From: JAQXDR01 sp038138625
GTDB taxonomy: Bacteria > Pseudomonadota > Alphaproteobacteria > Rhodobacterales > Rhodobacteraceae
Direction of reading: 5' to 3'
DNA length: 14,243 nucleotides
Assembly (NCBI GenBank): GCA_038138625.1
Contig: JAYQEA010000102.1
Span: forward strand, 1-14,243
The stretch's first letter is position 1; each line of letters starts with the position of its first letter. Positions 1-5,975 of this stretch are shown in pieces. The notes below the pieces were generated by a model. That model was not told the DNA's origin. It saw only the letters and a list, made by a program, of their open reading frames with translations, and ran no database searches. A program made the translations under genes and the position numbers.

Positions 1-1
1 T

Positions 2-100
2 AATGGAAAGACGCCTTACGAAGCGCTCGGAAACAAGCTATATGATCAGGAGCGAAGATATCCTAACGATAACAGCAGCTTACATAGGAAGACATTTTAA
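2..100 (+). pseudogene. C-terminal tail of an IS transposase (cut by window edge)
   Basis: An open frame enters from the window edge and stops at TAA 98-100, giving about 32 residues that begin NGKTPYEALGNKL. The NGKTPYEAL phrase is typical of the extreme C-terminus of DDE integrase-core transposases of the IS481/IS3 type, after the last catalytic Glu. Only the tail is visible, so it cannot be said whether the element is intact to the left. No clear terminal inverted repeat was recognised after the stop. Family assignment is from memory of this motif and is moderate. Confidence 0.5.
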
Positions 101-357
101 CCCATGCGACCCCAGCGGTAGAAAAGGCACTGTGGGTGTCCGAAAATATCGGCTATGTACTGCCGATTGAATTGCTTTGTGGCGCGCATGCGCGCTGCAT
201 TTTACAGGCTTTATCGGATCATCTGCACAACTGTACCAACATAAAACGACGATCGCCCCTTAAGTGATGCTATACAAGCGGTGCATCGTTGGATTTCCAA
301 AACCGTCCCAGTCCTGTTTTGCGACGGCCGACAAACCCCGCAACAGAAAGGATAAAC
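101..357. other. Gene-less stretch with a possible coding remnant
   Basis: No intact gene is visible between the transposase tail and the desaturase start. A plus-strand frame is open from 88 to TGA 265-267 (about 59 codons, no ATG); part of it reads AVEKALWVSENIGYVLPIEL, which looks protein-like, but I do not recognise a family. It may be the remnant of a gene interrupted by the transposon. The stretch also holds a perfect 14-bp palindrome at 182-195 and ends with an AGAAAGG ribosome binding site just before 358. Confidence 0.3.
182..195. repeat. Perfect 14-bp palindrome
   Basis: GCGCGCATGCGCGC is perfectly self-complementary. It lies inside the possible coding remnant, about 160 bases before the desaturase start. 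It could be a chance GC-rich palindrome or a protein-binding dyad; nothing else supports a function. Confidence 0.5.
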
Positions 358-1275
358 ATGAACTTTCGTGATGAATGGCCAACTCTCAGCTTGCTGATCC
401 TGATCTATGGTGCCTTTTTCGCCTTGACCATGACCGCGCAATTCATACCGAATTACGCTCTGGTTCCCGCGCTGGCCCTGATCATCGCGCTGCACTCATC
501 GCTACAACACTAGGTGCTGCATGGTCATCCGTTCAAATCTCAATGGCTTTCCGATCTGACCGTTTTCCCCGCGATAGGACTGTTTGTGCCCTAGCTGCGG
601 TTTAAGGACACCCACCTGGCACATCACTATGACCCCAACCTGACCGACCCTTACAATGACCCCGAAAGAAATTTCGTCGACTGCGCTGTGTGGCAGACTT
701 GGCCCGCACTGCGGCGCGCGATTGCAACGGCCAACAACACACTGTTGGGGCGGATGGCCATTGGGCCTGCGCTGTCATTTATCACGTTGTACAGGGACGA
801 TCTGCGACAGTTGGTGTCTGGCAACCGGCGCATTTGGCGCAGCTATGTGGAACACGCGATAGGGGTGGCGGTAGTTATGCTGTGGGTTGGCAGCGCAACC
901 GAAACCCCGCTTTGGGCCTATGTTCTACCCACATATCTGGGGCTGTCCTTATTGGAGATCCGGACATATCTGGAACATCAAGCCCATGACTGCATTACCG
1001 CCCGCTCTGTCATCATCGAAGATTGTGGGCCTTTGGCGCTCTTGTTCCTCAACAACAACTATCACGCAGTTCATCATGCAAGCCCCAAGGTGGTCTGGCA
1101 TCAACTACGTGGCCTGTTCCAAAGCAGACGCGACGAACTCCTTCGCCGCAATGGAGGCTATAGCTACCGATCATATACAGAGGTTTTCGCGCGATATTTC
1201 CTGCGCACCAAGGACCCGGTGCCGCATCCGATGTGGACACTCTGCAACCATACTACTCCGCGAGACAAAAAATGA
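358..1275 (+). pseudogene. Membrane fatty acid desaturase interrupted by two in-frame TAG codons
   Basis: From ATG 358 (AGAAAGG seven bases upstream) one frame runs 306 codons to TGA 1273-1275 and is broken only by TAG at 511-513 (codon 52) and 592-594 (codon 79). The conceptual protein has all three histidine boxes of membrane di-iron desaturases: HxxxHGH at codons 51-57 with the first TAG at the usual Glu position, DTHLAHH at 84-90, and NYHAVHH with histidines at 236, 239 and 240. Hydrophobic segments flank the boxes, as expected for an integral membrane enzyme that inserts double bonds into acyl chains. As written, translation gives a 51-residue fragment without activity. The absence of frameshifts suggests recent inactivation. 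The stop overlaps the ATG of the next gene. Amber readthrough is unlikely because nearby genes end with TAG. Confidence 0.85.
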
Positions 1276-2009
1276 ACTGGCGCGCCAGTCTTGCGATGTA
1301 CGCGCGCCCAGAGCTTGACGCCGATCACCGCGCATTGTGGTCCGCCATGCGCGAAAATCTGGCAGATCAGGGCATCAAAGCACCCGCGCACTTGGACCCA
1401 GACGGGGTCGGCTACGATTTTTGGGAGGCGCCGGATATGCTCTTCAGCCAGACCTGTGGCTATCCATTTCGCACACGCCTGAAGGGCAAGGTCGCCTTGG
1501 TCGGTACGCCTGATTACGGATTGCAGGGATGTCCACCTGGCTACTACCACTCGGTAATCGTTGCGTGCCGATCATCGGTTTTCGCACATGGAGCGGATCT
1601 GAATGGCGCTCTGTTCGCCTTTAATGAGGGTGACAGCCAATCGGGTTATTACGGGCCTAAGCGCTATTTTGCGGATATGGGTATTTCGGTTGCAACAGGT
1701 GAACAAACCGGATCTCATCTCGCTTCCGCCCGTGCTGTCGCCACGGGCGTGGCGGATCTTGCGGCCATCGACGCGGTCACATGGCACAACCTTGTGGCGT
1801 TTGAACCCTTTACGTCTGAGCTAGCAGTGCTTGCAAAAACCAAGCCCGTGCCGGGTCTGCCCATTATTACGGCGCGTGCCGATTTGGTGCCACGGCTTCA
1901 AGCGGCGTTGATATACGCGCTCGAGTCCGAGCCCCGAGCGGCGAAAGCACTTGGTATTGTGGGGTTTTGCGAATTTGACACTCAGATATATTCAGAGACG
2001 AATTTCTGA
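1272..2009 (+). CDS. PhnD-like substrate-binding-fold protein, no signal peptide
   Basis: A 245-residue protein of the PhnD/SsuA/transferrin-like periplasmic-binding fold. Supporting motifs are GCPPGYYHS (87-94), a ligand-loop-like DSQSGYYGP (121-129) and TGSHLASARAV followed by ADLAAID (146-167), which match PhnD family sequences. The ATG at 1272 overlaps the desaturase TGA (ATGA), so translation was probably coupled to it; an upstream ATG at 1233 lies inside the desaturase and is less likely. The N-terminus (MNWRASLAMYARPEL) is not a signal peptide, and no permease or ATPase lies next to it. It may be a cytoplasmic sensor or solo binding protein rather than a transporter part. If translation depends on coupling, the upstream nonsense codons may reduce its expression. 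Confidence 0.85.
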   Translation: MNWRASLAMYARPELDADHRALWSAMRENLADQGIKAPAHLDPDGVGYDFWEAPDMLFSQTCGYPFRTRLKGKVALVGTPDYGLQGCPPGYYHSVIVACRSSVFAHGADLNGALFAFNEGDSQSGYYGPKRYFADMGISVATGEQTGSHLASARAVATGVADLAAIDAVTWHNLVAFEPFTSELAVLAKTKPVPGLPIITARADLVPRLQAALIYALESEPRAAKALGIVGFCEFDTQIYSETNF

Positions 2010-2224
2010 TTGTGTTGGCGACGTTTCAATTCCTGAATCCATCAGATTGATAAACAAATTCAGTATATTAAATAAATCTCCGATCTCCCTTCCGCTTTGC
2101 GGCATAGAAAACAGAGCACTTAAAGGGATTGCCGTGCTGCAAGCGCGCAACGAAAAATCCAGCCCACACCTCAGCCTCTTTCCGGCTATTAGCTGCGTTT
2201 TACGCCAATGTCCGCAATGGATAT

Positions 2225-3124
2225 TTACTGCTTAAAACAATTCTCTCTGTGCCAGGTTACAAACTCAGTCCTTGGCCGGTTGGCGAGGCGGTCCGGCGCT
2301 AAGATCTTGCCGGACGAGTTGATCATCGACGTCACGGCTTCGATGTCGTTGCTCTGGCGGGAAACCAGAATAGTCAGGTCGTCTGCCAACCCAACGAGGC
2401 CGCGATCAAACATCCAATGCGCTGTTCCAGACAAGGCGAGCCCGTTGCTCACGATGTCAGGGCCGTCATGTTCGACCGGTCTGATATGAGCGGCTTCCAC
2501 CTCTGCACGACCGCCGCCATTGATCAAACGCAAGCCCGTGATGGCACACCGTTCACCATAGGCACGCAGGACATTCTTCCTGAAGTTTCGGTCGCGAACC
2601 GCGCGGTTGGTCAATTGGTTGACGCGCTCCCCTGCAGGCATGTGCGGGACCAGTGTTTGCGCGTCCTGAAACCCTGGCATCTGCATCGTGTCGCCCACGC
2701 GAGGCAGGATGTCCTCATCCCGTCCAAGGCCACGTTCGACTATTCGGGCAAAGTCTTCAGCGGCTAAGGTTCTTACTGCGGCTTGCGCGCGTCCGGATAT
2801 CTTGCCTCGATCGTTCAGCAATCCTCTTTCGAGGATCGAATTCTCGTCCCGGAATGAAACAGGGTCGCCGAAATCAAGATACGTTCCCGGCTCTATGACC
2901 GCCAAGAACATGTCCTGCTTCCTAGGATCCGGAATGATCTCCTGGACCTTAGCGACAGCAAAGTACCCTTTGGTTTCTTTGACTTTGCTTGGCTCCAGGT
3001 AGACGATCCAATTCCCTTCGCACTGTTGGGCGCGTGAAAGGTATTGCTTGGGAAATTGATACCGCTCCGAGGGAATGTCGTCGTAGATCGAGTCGCTGCG
3101 ATGGATGAAGATACCGAAGGCCAT
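2225..3124 (-). CDS. HNH endonuclease with probable PUA-like N-terminal domain
   Basis: A 299-residue protein. The C-terminal half carries an HNH_2-type nuclease core: CAITG at 193-197, AAHIRP with His213, then DGPDIVSNGLALSG with Asn227 and TAHWMFDRGL with His236, which give the metal and catalytic positions. Residues about 1-85 (YQFPKQYLSRAQ, GNWIVYLEPSK, GYFAVAKV) have the look of the PUA/EVE-like recognition domains fused to HNH nucleases in modification-dependent restriction enzymes; that part is inference. Residues 100-180 form a linker. The start is four bases after the stop of a small membrane-protein gene, so the two are probably co-transcribed. It likely cleaves foreign DNA, perhaps with modified bases. 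It is complete and within the usual length of such fusions. Confidence 0.85.
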   Translation of the reverse strand: MAFGIFIHRSDSIYDDIPSERYQFPKQYLSRAQQCEGNWIVYLEPSKVKETKGYFAVAKVQEIIPDPRKQDMFLAVIEPGTYLDFGDPVSFRDENSILERGLLNDRGKISGRAQAAVRTLAAEDFARIVERGLGRDEDILPRVGDTMQMPGFQDAQTLVPHMPAGERVNQLTNRAVRDRNFRKNVLRAYGERCAITGLRLINGGGRAEVEAAHIRPVEHDGPDIVSNGLALSGTAHWMFDRGLVGLADDLTILVSRQSNDIEAVTSMINSSGKILAPDRLANRPRTEFVTWHRENCFKQ

Positions 3125-3128
3125 CGGA

Positions 3129-3425
3129 TCACCCGCGTTGAAAGCGTTCCAGTTTTCGATCGGCTGCGCAAAGGGTCAGTACCGCACCTGTCAAAAATGG
3201 AAGTGCAAAGCCCGCTGAAGCGATTGCGAAAATCAGGGTGGTGGCCAAAACCGAGTATTCGGCGGTCTGTTGTGCCAGTGATAGTCGACCCAAGCCAATC
3301 AGGTAGAACACGCTGGTTCCCAGGAGGATTGGGTAAAGCGGGTCAAGGGGTTCGATCACCTCACGGCGAGTGCGCTCCAAGACCGAATGCCGCAACATGT
3401 TCCAGCGTTTGCTTGACCGGTTCAC
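3129..3425 (-). CDS. Small two-helix membrane protein upstream of HNH nuclease
   Basis: A 98-residue protein with a GTG start preceded by AAGGA at about eight bases. Residues 1-28 are basic and hydrophilic (RRE, RTR); hydrophobic segments lie at about 30-49 and 57-87, separated by a short polar loop, and the tail ends DRKLERFQRG. I do not recognise the family. It sits four bases after the stop of a truncated gene and four bases before the HNH nuclease start on the same strand, so the three form one transcription unit. A role with the nuclease, for example as a membrane-anchored partner, is possible but not shown. Confidence 0.65.
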   Translation of the reverse strand: MNRSSKRWNMLRHSVLERTRREVIEPLDPLYPILLGTSVFYLIGLGRLSLAQQTAEYSVLATTLIFAIASAGFALPFLTGAVLTLCAADRKLERFQRG

Positions 3426-3429
3426 CAGA

Positions 3430-3587
3430 TTATTCCTTTACCAACTCGATCCATAAGTGCACGTCGTCATCCGTCACTTCACGGCCTTCGACATGCAAGT
3501 GATACCAACGGGCCAAGATGGCCCCGCGCTTTTCGCTTTTGATCTTTATGCCCTCATCTATGATTCCTATCCAGCGAGATTTGGACC
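3430..3587 (-). pseudogene. C-terminal remnant of a gene cut by an IS element
   Basis: A minus-strand frame ends at TAA (3430-3432) and contains residues such as RWIGIIDEGIKIKSEKRGAI and VTDDDVHLWIELVKE, about 50 in all. It has no ATG or GTG with a ribosome binding site, and upstream it runs straight into an IS3-family transposase tail. The original gene preceded the membrane protein and HNH nuclease in the same array, with a four-base gap to the GTG start. Family not recognised. Loss of the 5' part probably also removed the original promoter of the array. Confidence 0.55.
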
Positions 3588-3778
3588 TGTCACGCTTTCG
3601 TGTCGCTCAGATTGCTCACTGATGCAGCCTTTGCGTCAAAGGCCAAGGGGTTTTTCCATCCGAGTACTAAATGCCTGTGTCGCGAATTATAAGAGCCATT
3701 GATGTATTCAACGATGGCAATCGCGGCGTCGCGACGTGTGCGCCAAGAGCGTTTCCATGCGTGTTGCCAATACAACTT
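3588..3778 (-). mobile_element. IS3-family transposase (OrfB) C-terminal remnant
   Basis: The minus-strand frame 3775-3590 reads, in pieces, WRTRRDAAIAIVEYINGSYN, SRHRHLVLGWKNPLAFDAKAA. This is the conserved C-terminal end of IS3-family OrfB (usually YINGFYNPRRRHSALGWKSPLAFE) that follows the last catalytic Glu of the DDE core. The DDE residues and all of OrfA are missing. The plus-strand sequence TGTCACGCTTTCGTGTCGC from about 3588 could be the element's terminal inverted repeat, as IS3 ends begin with TG; this boundary is inferred. The other end is lost around 3776-3790, where the helix-turn-helix gene begins. The ORF now reads a few residues past the usual C-terminus. Confidence 0.75.
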
Positions 3779-3790
3779 AACCGGATAAAG

Positions 3791-4153
3791 ATGACTGAAG
3801 TGGGCCAGACCAACTATTCAAAGATCTCTCAGATCCCGAGGCTTGGGAAAACACCCGTGCAGTTCATCGATGCCATGGCCGGGATGGGGATCGATATTTC
3901 TGAACGCACTTTGCGGGAACGAGCAAATGAGACCGGCGCTTTTTATCGCCTTGGGCGGACCATGCTCATCACGTCCGCAGAGATTGATACGATTTTTGCA
4001 ACAGAACAGTCACACCGCTCCAAATTTACAAGCGGGGCCGTGCCTAGTGGGCCAAGGGCTGAATTGCATATCACAGCACCAGAGAAGAAACCGAAGGTGC
4101 AGCCCAGGTTACGCCCGACAGTGCCAAAACCCAGTAATACGTCATCTAAATGA
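3791..4153 (+). CDS. Helix-turn-helix protein, excisionase/integrase-accessory type
   Basis: A 120-residue protein. Residues about 10-75 (SQIPRLGKTPVQFIDAMAGM, ISERTLRERANETGAFYRLG, TMLITSAEIDTIF) form a compact predicted DNA-binding domain with a MerR/excisionase-like helix-turn-helix; the rest is a basic, Pro-rich tail (KKPKVQPRLRPTVPKPS). Similar small proteins are found just upstream of tyrosine integrases in roseobacter genomic islands; this is recalled, not searched. Here the integrase is missing: a decayed minus-strand tail overlaps its last bases. The start follows a weak GGATAAAG. Its upstream region is the broken end of an IS3 remnant, so its native promoter may be gone. Confidence 0.6.
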   Translation: MTEVGQTNYSKISQIPRLGKTPVQFIDAMAGMGIDISERTLRERANETGAFYRLGRTMLITSAEIDTIFATEQSHRSKFTSGAVPSGPRAELHITAPEKKPKVQPRLRPTVPKPSNTSSK

Positions 4154-4310
4154 AGCATTGAAAATACTCTTCGCGCACATCAAGCGCATCCTTGACCCGT
4201 GAAGGGTGCGATTGCGCGACCCATGCGACACAGTCACCGATTGCCCCCCGTCGTCACCGTCCAGAACCTCTGCAAACCGGAAAAAGTCTTTCCTGCATCG
4301 TAGAAAACGC
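4146..4310 (-). pseudogene. Decayed gene tail with probable frameshift in a G-run
   Basis: The minus strand from TAG (4146-4148) back to 4253 encodes a protein-like tail containing DCVAWVAQSHPSRVKDALDV and REEYFQCFI. Upstream, the continuing coding-like sequence KDFFRFAEVLDGDDGG is in another frame; the switch falls at six consecutive G residues (minus strand, 4244-4249), and removing two of them would join the two as GDDGAIGDC. No credible start is visible. It converges on, and overlaps by eight bases, the end of the helix-turn-helix gene. Family not recognised; it could also be chance coding potential. Confidence 0.35.
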
Positions 4311-4368
4311 GCAAAAGCTTAATAGCAACGGCGTATTCGCTTTATTCGAAACAGTACTTTCTGCACAA

Positions 4369-4382
4369 AAAAAATATTTTTT
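4369..4382. repeat. A/T palindrome in gene-less stretch 4311-4489
   Basis: AAAAAATATTTTTT is perfectly self-complementary and sits in the most AT-rich part of the stretch between the decayed tail and the small plus-strand ORF. It has no GC stem, so it is not a standard terminator. Nothing else was recognised in this stretch. Confidence 0.3.
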
Positions 4383-4489
4383 CAGATAATTAGAAAATTT
4401 CGGACTTTGGCTACTAGTGCAATCATTCATTCGCAGCCATGAAAAAGCGGGCCTTGAGCACTATTCTTTGACTGGAAAATTACTGGCGA

Positions 4490-4636
4490 ATGCAGTCTAT
4501 GAACAACGGCCCTGACATACCCAACGAACACTATGGTTATCGCGAAACACCATCGACGGCATGGGGCGCCTTTCCGCTTACCCGGCACCCGTTACCTGAG
4601 AAAGAACGTTTGCGACAATCTACGGATTGGCTTTAG
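4490..4636 (+). CDS. Short ORF, 48 aa hypothetical
   Basis: ATG 4490 to TAG 4634-4636 encodes 48 residues, including NEHYGYRETPSTAWGAFPLT and RHPLPEKERLRQSTDWL, a balanced, protein-like composition. A second ATG at 4499 is equally possible. A GGCGA lies too close to the first ATG and no strong ribosome binding site is present. It converges on the minus-strand 165-residue gene and overlaps its end by 17 bases. It may be a small gene or the remnant of a larger one. No family recognised. Confidence 0.3.
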   Translation: MQSMNNGPDIPNEHYGYRETPSTAWGAFPLTRHPLPEKERLRQSTDWL

Positions 4637-5117
4637 ATGCTCCAACGGCTGGATCTGGCGACGGAGGCATTGCAAGTTGCGCCGCTGATCTCAACAAATT
4701 CTGTATCGCCAGAACGATCATTTGTTGAAATTTCACACTGCATTGATCAAAGCCAGCTGCGACGGTCTGCTCGAGCGCGGTCAATTGCTCTGATATTGTC
4801 TGAAAGTCATGAGCCGATATCACTGCCTCATTGCTTTCAAGCCGATTATTTAGCAAGGCGACGTTGTCTCTGAACCGTTCCAGTTCCATGAGGAAAGCGT
4901 CTTCCTGAAGGGCTACTGTGATGTCGGACGGTAATTTTGTCCATTCTGCCAAATTGTCTGAGACCCGCTCAACCTGGTAAAAAATCAATAAAATCAATGT
5001 AAAAACGGCGATCAACAACAATAATGTAGCGTTGAGCAGAGATGTTGCCAAATCAAGGAGGAGCTTTTTGAAAGTGCCTGTCAATTTTGGGGACTCTTGT
5101 CCGGTAGAATTAGGCAT
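4620..5117 (-). CDS. Single-pass membrane protein with coiled-coil domain, unknown
   Basis: A 165-residue protein. One strong transmembrane helix lies at about 22-48 (LATSLLNATLLLLIAVFTLI region), followed by a long amphipathic, Leu/Gln/Glu-rich segment at about 76-145 likely to form a coiled coil, and a Pro/Ala-rich end. The start chosen is ATG 5117, because AAAGGG lies nine bases upstream; ATG 5126 is too close to it. The start overlaps the stop of the preceding membrane gene by eight bases, so the pair is translationally coupled and probably acts together. The stop is TAG. Family not recognised; similar layouts occur in membrane-bound accessory and phage-defence proteins, but no specific function is shown. 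Confidence 0.7.
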   Translation of the reverse strand: MPNSTGQESPKLTGTFKKLLLDLATSLLNATLLLLIAVFTLILLIFYQVERVSDNLAEWTKLPSDITVALQEDAFLMELERFRDNVALLNNRLESNEAVISAHDFQTISEQLTALEQTVAAGFDQCSVKFQQMIVLAIQNLLRSAAQLAMPPSPDPAVGASKANP

Positions 5118-5514
5118 CTTTAGCATCCCTTTCGCCCAATTCCTCAATTCGTTTCTGTAGTTTTGTCCGGAACGCCATGTTTTCAGTAAATTGGCGCCTG
5201 TTTTGATATTCAATAAAAATCACTGTCGCAACGCTGCCAATCAAGGCCGCACCCATTTCAAAGACAAGATCACTGGCAACATTTATGAGGAATTGATCAA
5301 CTTCATCACCAAGTTTCACCGCAATGACTTTTGAGACAGCGACAAGAGCAGCAGCGATCCATAAGATCCGCCACAAGTTGCGCAACCCAAGGGTTTCTCG
5401 GTCTCCAACAAGTGTCATTAGGCTGGGGTTGTCTTTGAAACAGCGGACTTGGTCTTCGGTTAAATCCGATGCGTCCGAAATCATCAGTAACTGTTCAATT
5501 GTGTCTTTGCTCAT
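5110..5514 (-). CDS. Two-helix membrane protein, unknown
   Basis: A 134-residue protein. The N-terminal 45 residues are acidic and soluble (SDASDLTEDQVRCFKDNPSL), hydrophobic helices lie at about 46-66 and 79-103, and a charged coiled-coil-like tail follows (RRQFTENMAFRTKLQKRIEE). The start is ATG 5514 with GGGAAGG nine bases upstream; an ATG seven codons earlier lies in front of that site. The gene overlaps the small gene before it by 20 bases and the membrane gene after it by eight, giving a tight three-gene unit. Family not recognised. Confidence 0.7.
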   Translation of the reverse strand: MSKDTIEQLLMISDASDLTEDQVRCFKDNPSLMTLVGDRETLGLRNLWRILWIAAALVAVSKVIAVKLGDEVDQFLINVASDLVFEMGAALIGSVATVIFIEYQNRRQFTENMAFRTKLQKRIEELGERDAKDA

Positions 5515-5731
5515 AGAATAATACCTTCCCGTCATACGTCAGACTTGGGCAATCCCAAGCAATAAAAAGAGTGTCACAGAGACACTCTTTGGTCATATCC
5601 GGAAAATGTCCGTTTGGAACGACAAACGCGCCACGTGGATCATCAGAAAACAGCGTTATCCTGCGAAATCCGATGCTTTCACTACGGATAACGCGTGTAT
5701 TGTGCACAAGACACGGATCTTTTTTTGCCAC
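5495..5731 (-). CDS. Small soluble protein, first gene of membrane cassette
   Basis: A 78-residue frame from GTG 5731 to TGA 5495-5497, rich in ordered-looking sequence (GFRRITLFSDDPRGAFVVPN, ECLCDTLFIAWDCPSLTYDG) with four Cys, three of them in the second half (CLC, DC). It overlaps the next gene by 20 bases. The start is uncertain: the GTG has no good ribosome binding site, while an ATG at 5764 with GGGAGGG just behind it is in another frame and could join this one by a +1 shift in the A-run (5720-5726). So the gene is either short with a weak start or frameshifted near its 5' end. No family recognised. Confidence 0.45.
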   Translation of the reverse strand: MAKKDPCLVHNTRVIRSESIGFRRITLFSDDPRGAFVVPNGHFPDMTKECLCDTLFIAWDCPSLTYDGKVLFYEQRHN

Positions 5732-5760
5732 TTTTTGAAACGCTGTGTCCCTCCCAACGC

Positions 5761-5766
5761 ATTATA
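5761..5766 (-). promoter_or_regulatory. Candidate -10 box for the three-gene cassette
   Basis: A perfect TATAAT on the minus strand, about 30 bases before the GTG of the 78-residue gene. No good -35 hexamer lies at the usual distance (TTGCGG is nine bases upstream, too near). The -10 match alone makes this a weak call. Confidence 0.3.
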
Positions 5767-5975
5767 CGAACTCTTCCGCAACTCCCGACGGCGCTAAAGC
5801 CATAACCACAGTCGCAGAACGTGATGAAAATATTTGCAATTGGCTACCGCCCAATTGGCCTGAAACACTGTATTCCAGTCCGTGATAGTCCCAAAAATCA
5901 GTGCTTAATCCAACACGCTACAGCATCAGCAAGATGGCCATTACCCCAAAATAATTTTTTGATATTTTGTACTAT

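Noticed and set aside
358..1275. TAG decoded as an amino acid (recoding) in the desaturase
   Set aside because: Other intact genes here end with TAG, there is no sign of a recoding element, and neighbouring genes are also broken; simple inactivation is the more economical reading.
1164..1550. Minus-strand 128-codon ORF
   Set aside because: Shadow of the desaturase and PhnD-like genes, without family motifs.
2092..2102. CCGC-TTT-GCGG mini-hairpin after the PhnD-like gene
   Set aside because: Only four base pairs and no T-run; too weak to call a terminator.
4369..4382. A/T palindrome as an intrinsic terminator or replication origin
   Set aside because: No GC stem for a terminator, and no iterons or replication gene nearby.
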